A program made the translations under genes and the position numbers. Source: an uncultured Verrucomicrobia subdivision 3 bacterium (GTDB lineage Bacteria; Verrucomicrobiota; Verrucomicrobiae; Limisphaerales; UBA11358). Taken from it: a DNA stretch of 40,454 nucleotides. Position 1 is the first letter of the stretch. Each line of letters starts with the position of its first letter. The stretch is taken from the NCBI GenBank assembly GCA_903921455.1, contig CAIXPZ010000309.1, positions 1 to 40,454 on the forward strand, read 5' to 3'. Below the pieces are notes generated by a model. The model saw only the letters and a program-made list of their open reading frames with translations. It did not search any database and was not told the origin of the DNA. Positions 24,774 to 31,661 of this stretch are shown here, piece by piece.

Positions 24774-26332
24774 GGCTTGGCTTGAACTCGGATTAATTCC
24801 ACGCCATGCGCGGGAACGGTGGCGGTGAATTCATTCGTGAAAACGCCAAGATTCTTCTGCCGCCACAAATCGCGCACGGTCTGCGCGTCTTGAAGCTGAA
24901 GCGCGCTCCAGGTCACTGTCACGCTCGCCGGCTGTTCAGAGCGATTGAACAACCCCACGGCGCGCGCGCCATCTTCCCTGCGCTTGGCCCAGACTTCGGT
25001 TTGCGCTTTGGCGTCCTGCGCGACGCGCGATGCCTGCTGGCCGAGCGGGTCTTGATTCACTGCGATCACTTCGTCATTCGACAGCAGGCCGAGTGTGAAA
25101 TCATCCACCTTCCGCAAATCACCGCCGATGAGCAGCGGCGCGTTCAGCAGACACCACAGGCTGACCTGCGTGTATTGTTCATCGGGCGTGAGCCGCGACG
25201 GCGTGTTGCGCGCCATCACGCCCACCATCAGCATGTCGGGATCATTCCAGCGGCCCGGCCCGGAAAACTTTTCCAGGCCCGCCTGACCGAAGCCATAACG
25301 CGCCACGGTTTCCCACTTATCAATGATGTCACGCGTCGTGCGCCAGGTGTTCGCGCCAGCATCGGCCGCCCATTCGGCTGAATTGCCCATGCCGTATTGA
25401 CAGAAGCTGAACACCATGTCGCGCCGGGTTTTTCGCAGAGCGCGTGCCATCAATTCATACGGCTTGCGCGCTTCGGTCACGCTGTCGTCCCTGGCGATCT
25501 GCTGGTAGGAGCACCAATCGTATTTAAGAAAATCAAAGCCCCAGTCCGCGTAAGACTGTGCGTCTTGTTCTTCATGCTGGTAACTGCCGGCAAAGCCGCC
25601 GCAATTCAGCGGGCCGGGCGAGGAATACAAACCAATCCGCAATCCCAGACCGTGAACGTAACTGCACAACGCCGGCATATCCGGGAAACGTCCGTTGGCG
25701 CGGATGCGACCATCCGCTTCACGCGGCGCGCCGTTCAGCAACGGATCTTTCGCCGCCGGATTCATCGTCCAGCCCTCGTCGAGATTGAGGTAGCTCCAGC
25801 CGTGATCGGCGAGGCCGGACTTCACCATCGCGTCCGCCTGCTCGCGGATGAGTTTGTCGCTGATCGCGAGGCGAAAGCCGTAATAGGTGTTCCACCCCAT
25901 CGGCGGCGTGAGCGCGATGCGGTCGCCGACTTCGATGCGGAAATCGCGCTTCGCCACGCCCAGCGCATTGGACGCCACCAGCGTGACGGCAAACGTGCCT
26001 CGCTCTTTCAGCGTGCCGGTGACGATTCCCGAATCAGCATCGAGCAAAAGTCCGTCGGGAAGATTCTCCACGGCAAAAGCCATCGGACGTTCCCCCGTGG
26101 CCGGGATGCGGAACCGGAATGGACTGCCCGGACGCACGCCAAAGTTTTTTGGCCCATTGATGCGTGGCGTGATCGGCGGCTTGGGCGTACGGATGGCAAT
26201 CATGGAATTTGTCATCGTGACGCGGTCTGCGACGACATCACGTTGACTACGAGAAGTGTCTTGGGAATATCCGCCGACCGCAGCGAGCAGGCACAGCGCC
26301 CCGATGGATGTCTTCTTCAAGTCCGTTTCCAT
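24770..26332 (-). CDS. GH27 alpha-galactosidase / beta-L-arabinopyranosidase-type enzyme
   Basis: This is an exported retaining glycosidase of GH27 (520 aa). The N-terminus has a hydrophobic export segment (SIGALCLLAAVGGYS). An Ig-like module follows (about 50-135; FRFRIPATGERPMAFAVENL, LLLDADSGIVTGTLKERGTF). The TIM barrel begins at LTPPMGWNTYYGF. Catalytic landmarks are intact: nucleophile D272 in FLKYDWCSY and the acid/base in WNDPDMLMVG (D364 or D366). A C-terminal beta-sandwich with AVGLFNRSEQPASVTVTW is normal for the family. Alpha-galactosidase is the default activity; some relatives act on beta-L-arabinopyranose, which would also fit pectin side chains. The gene lies 3 bp after the preceding propeller gene and overlaps GH78-2 by 4 bp. 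Confidence 0.9.
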   Translation of the reverse strand: METDLKKTSIGALCLLAAVGGYSQDTSRSQRDVVADRVTMTNSMIAIRTPKPPITPRINGPKNFGVRPGSPFRFRIPATGERPMAFAVENLPDGLLLDADSGIVTGTLKERGTFAVTLVASNALGVAKRDFRIEVGDRIALTPPMGWNTYYGFRLAISDKLIREQADAMVKSGLADHGWSYLNLDEGWTMNPAAKDPLLNGAPREADGRIRANGRFPDMPALCSYVHGLGLRIGLYSSPGPLNCGGFAGSYQHEEQDAQSYADWGFDFLKYDWCSYQQIARDDSVTEARKPYELMARALRKTRRDMVFSFCQYGMGNSAEWAADAGANTWRTTRDIIDKWETVARYGFGQAGLEKFSGPGRWNDPDMLMVGVMARNTPSRLTPDEQYTQVSLWCLLNAPLLIGGDLRKVDDFTLGLLSNDEVIAVNQDPLGQQASRVAQDAKAQTEVWAKRREDGARAVGLFNRSEQPASVTVTWSALQLQDAQTVRDLWRQKNLGVFTNEFTATVPAHGVELIRVQAKP

Positions 26333-26335
26333 CGG

Positions 26336-27541
26336 CTATTTCAAGTTGATTTTCATCACGTAGCTTTCGGGCGTTTCGCCGCCGTTGAGATTGAAGCCCG
26401 CCGCGCCGTAGAAATACGCCGGCTTGCCGCCGAGCATCAAAATGCCGGGACGCTCAAACTTGAAGTCACGTCCGTAAAGCTGGCGCACTTTGGACAAATC
26501 CACATTGCGGTTGTAGTTCGTCGAATAGAAAAAACCAATTTCAGCATCCGCCAGCGTGAAGTTGGTTGGCGAATCCGAGCGCCACAACAGTCCGCCGCCG
26601 GGAATGCCGGTGTGCGTTCCGTAATTGTCATCGGTCAGCAGACAGATTTTCTTGTCCCAGACGAACGCCGTCGCGTCTTCAATCTTGGCGACGTTTTCGG
26701 TGCACCAACGATCACCCAGCCGATACGGGCCTTCCGGCTGGTCCGCCACGGCGTAGGCGTAGGCGTAGCTTTTGATTTTGCCGTTGTGTTTTCCGCCGTG
26801 GAAATAGACGTAATATTTTCCACCGTAAGCCAGGAACGTCGGATTCGTGCACTGCCAGTCGCCAAACGACCAGTGGTTTGTGTCCGACGATGGCATGAAA
26901 AGTGGCTCATCGGCGGTCAAATTTTTCCACGGGCCATTGGGTGAATCGGCGACGCACAAGCCGATGTAATTCGGAGTTTTGCCGGCGGCCAAAAAGGCGC
27001 TTGGGCGACGATCAAACGAAATGTAGAGCAGCAGATACTTGTTCCCCGCTCGCGCAATGGCCGGATTGTGAATGGTGTTGTTCCAAAGCGCGTCGGGATT
27101 GGCCGGAATGGCGACGTCATGAAATTTGAACGGGCCCTCCGGTTGATCGCCGACGTAATGCGCAACTTCGCAATGCGTCCGCCAGCCGCCCATCTTATAA
27201 ATTTTCGGCCAGCGCGAACAGTAGAGGTGGATTTTGCCGTCTGCTCCAGCGATTGGCGACGTGCACCAGACATAATAATCCGGCTCGCTGACGGCGGCAC
27301 CGACCCATTGCATCGCCTTCGCCAACTCGGAAATCCGTGTCACCGGCGGCGTTCGTTTGGCGGGTGCGGCAGACTTTTCGGCAGCGACTCCGGTAGGCCG
27401 CGAGCGCAACGGCTCGTTGGTGGCGGCAAAAATTTGCAGGCTGTACAGGCCAATCAGAATGATGCAGACAATGTTGGGTCTTGTTTCAGCCCCCGCCCTG
27501 CCACCCGCCGGGAGGCACGCCAGCCATATGGTATTTTTCAT
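26336..27541 (-). CDS. GH43/GH117-like propeller glycosidase, family uncertain
   Basis: This is an exported protein of 401 aa with a five-bladed beta-propeller pattern: DYYVWCTSPIAGADGKIHLY, NNTIHNPAIARAGNKYLLLY, WQCTNPTFLAYGGKYYVYFH, VAKIEDATAFVWDKKICLLT, FERPGILMLGGKPAYFYGAA. This places it in or near the GH43/GH117 clan, but I cannot assign a family or substrate. The candidate signal peptide core (IVCIILIGLYSLQIFA) begins only at about residue 25. The preceding 24 residues include a Gly/Ala/Pro-rich segment (CLPAGGRAGA) encoded by a DNA palindrome, so the N-terminus may have been altered by insertion. It lies 39 bp after the deleted GH43 gene and 3 bp before GH27, inside the operon. Confidence 0.75.
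   Translation of the reverse strand: MKNTIWLACLPAGGRAGAETRPNIVCIILIGLYSLQIFAATNEPLRSRPTGVAAEKSAAPAKRTPPVTRISELAKAMQWVGAAVSEPDYYVWCTSPIAGADGKIHLYCSRWPKIYKMGGWRTHCEVAHYVGDQPEGPFKFHDVAIPANPDALWNNTIHNPAIARAGNKYLLLYISFDRRPSAFLAAGKTPNYIGLCVADSPNGPWKNLTADEPLFMPSSDTNHWSFGDWQCTNPTFLAYGGKYYVYFHGGKHNGKIKSYAYAYAVADQPEGPYRLGDRWCTENVAKIEDATAFVWDKKICLLTDDNYGTHTGIPGGGLLWRSDSPTNFTLADAEIGFFYSTNYNRNVDLSKVRQLYGRDFKFERPGILMLGGKPAYFYGAAGFNLNGGETPESYVMKINLK
27499..27517. repeat. Palindrome inside a signal-peptide coding region
   Basis: The sequence TGCCACCCGCCGGGAGGCA is a near-perfect palindrome: arms TGCC/GGCA and CCCG/CGGG, one A-A mismatch, and a central C. It encodes the odd LPAGG stretch in the long N-region of the downstream protein. 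It resembles small inserted palindromic (REP-like) elements. Only one copy was noticed in the window. Confidence 0.45.
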
Positions 27542-27580
27542 TTTTATTTATGGGTGGGGCGTAAGTTATGTCATGCGGAT

Positions 27581-28045
27581 TTATGGTTCGACGGTGACAG
27601 CACCATTCTTTACGTCTGGCGTCCACTCGCGGGGTTCCGGAAGCCAGAGCTTGCCGGCGCCAATCTCCAACGGTATCCAGAGGGAACGGCTGTCCCATTG
27701 GGCCTTGGGTTTCCCTTGGTCACCCATGAAGATGACGGTCGTTTTGTTAGTGCCGACGACCTTCAAAAGCAGCGTGGATTGGGAATGGTAGGTCTTCGTC
27801 TCGGGCGGGGCGATGTCCTTGAACTCGCTCCACGGACCTTTCAGATCTTTGGCTGCGGCGTATTTATTTGCATTCGGCTTCCAACCGGTGAGCGCGGAGC
27901 CGCCGTGGGCAGTGATATGCTCGCCGCGATCGTCAGGCCGGCTCGCGCCGGGCTTGATGGTCGTAGCCGGATTGACCGTAGCAGCCGACACGCAGACCGT
28001 AAATAATGCAGCCAATGATGTGGGCCAATTCATGAAATATTTCAT
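27581..28045 (-). pseudogene. GH43-type propeller with a large in-frame internal deletion
   Basis: The 154-aa product starts with a signal peptide (SLAALFTVCVSAATV) and the normal mature N-terminus of a GH43 subgroup (IKPGASRPDDRGEHITAHGG). It then jumps at once to the family C-terminal blade (LTGWKPNANKYAAAKDLKGP, STLLLKVVGTNKTTVIFMGD, WIPLEIGAGKLWLPEPREWT). Full-length relatives are about 350 aa, so roughly 200 residues are missing, including most of the propeller and its catalytic acids. The junction lies at about 27895-27910. The frame is intact and no stop interrupts it, so a stable secreted fragment could still be made, but glycosidase activity is not expected. Spacing is 15 bp after PL4 and 39 bp before the next gene, so the operon stays contiguous. 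Confidence 0.75.
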
Positions 28046-28060
28046 CGTGGCAATGGTGGC

Positions 28061-31000
28061 TCAAGGCGAAACCAGAATCCGGTAAAAGTTTTGGTTCCCG
28101 CTCGTGGTGTCGGCAAAGGTGAGCACCGCGTCCACGCCGTCCTGCGCCGGGCCGATGTTCTGCCAGCTCGTGCTCTTTAAGGTGGCGCTCCGTTGCAGCT
28201 GGTAGGTGTGTCCGTCATAGCCTTGGATGGTGAGCGTGAACGTCCCCCCGGCTTGGGCGGCGGAACTGACGACGATGTTGGTGGCCAGCAGCACCGTGCC
28301 GTTATTGATGAAATTCACCGGTAACGTTTGCGCGCCGGTGAGCAGGTCGAGCCGGCCGTTGTTGACGAAGGTGCCGGTGACGGCCAGGCCGGAGCCGTTG
28401 AGAAATTGCATCGTCCCGTTGTTCGTGACGTTGCCGGTGATCGCCAGCGTCGCGCCGCAGTCCGCCACCACCGTGCCGTTGTTCAATAAATTTCCGGTGA
28501 GCGCTCCGCAGCCGGTCAGCGTGCCGCCGGCATTGATCTGCACGAGGCCGGCCGTGATGCTGCCGGGCAGGTCCAGTGTGGCGGTGTTGGAGACGATGAC
28601 AAAATTCGTCGTCATGATGCTCCCGGCAATTCGCAGCGTGCCGGCGGCGACGGCCGTGATGCCGCTGTGTGTGCTGGCGCCGCTCAGGGTCCACACGCCC
28701 GAACCGGTTTTGATGATGCCGGTCTGCTCGGTGATGTTGCCGGCATATTCCGCGCTGGTGTTCCGTCCGCCCACGCGCCAGATCACGGGCTGTCCTCCGG
28801 AGTTGCCGGCGGTGGTGCTCAACCAGGATCGTCCGGTGCCGGCCAATTCGCCGATGTCCACTGTCGGCCGGCCGCCGGCCTGGCAATACATGTTCACATT
28901 GGAGGCAAGATTGATGGCCGCGTTGCCAAAACCCAAGGCGTTCTTGATCCGGAAATCGTTGGTGCCGCTGCGCGGTGCGACGTTGATCTGGCCGGTGAAT
29001 CCCGACCAGTCGCCGCTGACCAGGCCGCGCACGTAATCCACCGTCAGGTTCAGCACGCCGCCGCCGCTCAATTGTCCCATCAAGCCATTGCCGGCAAAAC
29101 GCGGTGGGCAAAGAATGGTTCCGGATTGGCCGAGCGGCACGATCAGATTGTTGGGTAGATTGTCATAGGAGATGCCGGTGTTGCCGCGATAGCCATTGAG
29201 TTGCAATGTGCCGCCGGCAAACGTTATGGAACCGCCGCCAATGCCGGCATTGCTCAATTCGCCGCTGCCGAGTTGGATTGTGCCGTCGTCAATCGTGGTG
29301 CCGCCGCCGAAGTTGTTGGTGCCGTTCAGTATCAGCAGGTTCGTGCCGGTTTTATAGAGCGCCATCGTGCCCTCAAGCGTGCCGGCGCCGCCGATGGTCC
29401 AGATTTTCTTTCCCTGCACGGTGATGAAGCCGGGCAACATTGACCCCGATTTTGTGACGGTGGAAGAGTTGTTTCCCGTGTCGTCGAACGTCACGTTGTC
29501 GCCGTTGGTGAACATGGTGGCGATGCTGTTCGAGCTGATGACCCAGTTCGTTGTCGTCGTGATGTCCCACGCGTTGGCATTGTTGCCGCCGCGCCAGATG
29601 AGGTTGCGGCCGGGCGGCGGCGCGGGCGGGCCGGGCGGCAGTTCGAGGGCGAGGTAGTCATACATCACATGATCAAACGCCCAGTTCACCGAGCGCTCGA
29701 CCAGCGTGATGGTGTTCGTGCCGAGGCGTAGCGCGGAGAGCGGCACGGCTTGATAGCCCAGCCCGTATTTGGCGTGGATGCCCTCGCGGATCAGGGCATT
29801 GCCTCCGGAACCGCCGCCCGGGAAGTTGATGTTCACTTCACCGACCATTGCGGATTCGTCGTTGACGTAAACATCCACCGCGCCGTAATACATGCTTGCA
29901 ATGGAAAAGACCATCATCGCGCTGCCGCTGGTCGGCAGGTTGGTGAGCGTGAAATGAATCCGCCACTTCCACTGCACCCAGTTCGTGCTGCCGACGCCGG
30001 GTTCGTAGCCGGACTGCACATAATTCCAATCCGTCGCCCAGTTGTTCGAGCCGACGGTGTATTCAAGCGGGTTTGGCAGCTCCTGGCAGTATTGATCCCA
30101 TAGATACGGATACCAGTAATTCGTGCCGTGCTTGAACTCGGCGGCGCTGCGGTCGGGCACGCCGATTTCCCAGGCGATTTGCGCGCCGGGATGCGTATTC
30201 GTCCAGTTCAAATTTCCCAGCGCATTCGTCGCGCCCGCCGTGACGAGTATGTTCGTCAAAGTAAATTCGCCCACCGCGCCGGGCGTCCACGCGGAAAGCG
30301 TGAACGCGCCGGGACGCAGATGCGCGAGCGAAAAATTTCCGTTCGTGTCCGGGTGGACCCAATCCTGATAATGCTTGGAATCAAACTGCCAATTTCCACC
30401 GGGATCAGGCTGCGCGACGCCCAACCAGGTGTTCGTGCCTGCCGCGAGCGACGGCTTGAGCGGATCGGTCAAAATAATTTTCCCCGCGACCGTGCCCCGC
30501 GCGGAGTCCGCCGGATAATCGGAATTCGTCAGCCACGAGTAGGGCCACGCCGCGACTTCCGCCTGCACTTGCGCCTTCGCGTCGGCCCACAGCGCATCGC
30601 CTTGATGACTCGTGGCGGTGGTCTTGTTGCAGTAAAGCAGAAAGGGCCCAAAAATTTTCGACCACGTCTCGCCGGCCGCCACGCTCGTGCTCGAACCGCC
30701 AAAATGGTCGCGTCCGAAATGCTGGAGCAGATACGACTCGGCCACGGTGAGGTCGGTCATGTTTGGCCCGTCGTTCAGATAATCGTAGCCGCCGAGCACG
30801 AACCACACGCCGATTTTATTCGTGTCGCTCGCATGACCCCAGCAACCGATTTTCTGATACTCGGCGGCGTATTCATATTTGCAGTCCATCTGCCCCGCGC
30901 GGGCGCCGGTGGTGAGGGTCTTGATCTCTGCGATGCCGGTGGCCGCCTCGTTCAAAAAATCCGAATAGGTTCCCCAATACCAGTTGCGCAGCGCGTCCAC

Positions 31001-31537
31001 GTAAATCCGCTCAAACGTCCAGTCCGTCGCGGTGTGCGGCAGTTTCCACACGATGCGCCATTCGCCGACGCCCGTGTCGGGATAGCTCGCCGGATGGGCC
31101 AGGATCGCGTAGGCGTAGAGCCCCGTGTCGCCGCGCCGGAGCACGTAATGGCAGTCAATGTCAAAGGCGTGAACCCGGTTCGTGTTGTTCGCCCAGATCA
31201 CCTTGCAGGAGATGTCCACCATGTCGGCATTGCTGGTCGTGACCGAATAGACGCAGTTGCCGGGATTCTCGTAGCTCGTGCCGCCGTCCATGCTGTAATA
31301 AATCCGGCCGGAGGTGTCGAGCATCTGCGTGCCATTGAACAGATACGACGTGACCTGCGCCGAACTCGTGGCGATCACCGCGGTGATGACGCCGTTGCCG
31401 AGCGTGGCATTGCCGCCGGCGTAGGCCAGCGTCACGTTCGCGCCCGCGCCGTTCGTGCCGCCGCCTGCGTCATTTGCCCACGATACCGTGGTGAACGCCA
31501 GCCACCCCAGGTAGAAAATGATTCGCGCAAAGCTCAT
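28061..31537 (-). CDS. PL4 rhamnogalacturonan endolyase fused to beta-strand repeats
   Basis: This is a secreted 1158-aa protein. After a signal peptide (IIFYLGWLAFTTVSWA), residues about 35-635 form a complete PL4 rhamnogalacturonan lyase, which cuts the GalA-Rha backbone by beta-elimination. They comprise the N-terminal catalytic sandwich, a fibronectin-like module (AHLRPGAFTLSAWTPGAVGE) and a carbohydrate-binding-like domain (AWEIGVPDRSAAEF, NYWYPYLWDQY). K220 (DCKYEYA) and H273 or H278 (LQHFGRDHFGG) are candidate catalytic Lys/His by spacing. A Pro-rich linker (PPGPPAPPPG) leads to autotransporter-associated beta-strand repeats (LYKTGTNLLILNGTNNFGGG; WTLSGASTHSGITAVAAGTL). A terminal domain (TYQLQRSATLKSTSWQNIG ... 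FYRILVSP), common in Verrucomicrobiota, ends the protein. The fusion suggests that the lyase is held on the cell surface. Confidence 0.9.
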   Translation of the reverse strand: MSFARIIFYLGWLAFTTVSWANDAGGGTNGAGANVTLAYAGGNATLGNGVITAVIATSSAQVTSYLFNGTQMLDTSGRIYYSMDGGTSYENPGNCVYSVTTSNADMVDISCKVIWANNTNRVHAFDIDCHYVLRRGDTGLYAYAILAHPASYPDTGVGEWRIVWKLPHTATDWTFERIYVDALRNWYWGTYSDFLNEAATGIAEIKTLTTGARAGQMDCKYEYAAEYQKIGCWGHASDTNKIGVWFVLGGYDYLNDGPNMTDLTVAESYLLQHFGRDHFGGSSTSVAAGETWSKIFGPFLLYCNKTTATSHQGDALWADAKAQVQAEVAAWPYSWLTNSDYPADSARGTVAGKIILTDPLKPSLAAGTNTWLGVAQPDPGGNWQFDSKHYQDWVHPDTNGNFSLAHLRPGAFTLSAWTPGAVGEFTLTNILVTAGATNALGNLNWTNTHPGAQIAWEIGVPDRSAAEFKHGTNYWYPYLWDQYCQELPNPLEYTVGSNNWATDWNYVQSGYEPGVGSTNWVQWKWRIHFTLTNLPTSGSAMMVFSIASMYYGAVDVYVNDESAMVGEVNINFPGGGSGGNALIREGIHAKYGLGYQAVPLSALRLGTNTITLVERSVNWAFDHVMYDYLALELPPGPPAPPPGRNLIWRGGNNANAWDITTTTNWVISSNSIATMFTNGDNVTFDDTGNNSSTVTKSGSMLPGFITVQGKKIWTIGGAGTLEGTMALYKTGTNLLILNGTNNFGGGTTIDDGTIQLGSGELSNAGIGGGSITFAGGTLQLNGYRGNTGISYDNLPNNLIVPLGQSGTILCPPRFAGNGLMGQLSGGGVLNLTVDYVRGLVSGDWSGFTGQINVAPRSGTNDFRIKNALGFGNAAINLASNVNMYCQAGGRPTVDIGELAGTGRSWLSTTAGNSGGQPVIWRVGGRNTSAEYAGNITEQTGIIKTGSGVWTLSGASTHSGITAVAAGTLRIAGSIMTTNFVIVSNTATLDLPGSITAGLVQINAGGTLTGCGALTGNLLNNGTVVADCGATLAITGNVTNNGTMQFLNGSGLAVTGTFVNNGRLDLLTGAQTLPVNFINNGTVLLATNIVVSSAAQAGGTFTLTIQGYDGHTYQLQRSATLKSTSWQNIGPAQDGVDAVLTFADTTSGNQNFYRILVSP

Positions 31538-31561
31538 CCTATGATGGAATTGTATTGTTCA

Positions 31562-31606
31562 AAAATAGATCATACCCTGCCGTCCGGCCATCGCAATAAC
31601 TGGTGA
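31562..31606 (-). promoter_or_regulatory. Conserved upstream element, copy 1 (before PL4)
   Basis: This 45-bp non-coding segment lies 25-69 bp upstream of the PL4 start. It matches 34843-34887 upstream of GH2 at 37 of 45 positions by hand alignment, without gaps. The core on the - strand reads TCACCAGTTAT, then one variable base, then GCGATGGC, with an AT-rich end (CTATTTT) nearest the gene. Conservation outside coding sequence suggests a promoter or operator used by both transcription units, possibly bound by the cluster's response regulator. Confidence 0.55.
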
Positions 31607-31661
31607 TGGCGCGGGCTGGCCACCACAATCACTGCCCCTGAAAAGGATAATCGGCGGGCAT

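Noticed and set aside
25397..26944. A 515-aa + strand frame spanning the GH27 gene and the propeller gene
   Set aside because: It crosses two well-supported genes on the other strand and shows no recognisable domain.
28227..29111. Repetitive GC-rich region considered as a possible repeat array or CRISPR-like structure
   Set aside because: The periodicity is explained by beta-strand repeat coding in the PL4 fusion; unit lengths and sequences vary and there are no spacers.
30128..31606. A 492-aa + strand frame opposite the PL4 catalytic region
   Set aside because: It is Arg/Val/Gly-rich, without motifs, and antisense to a clearly conserved lyase.
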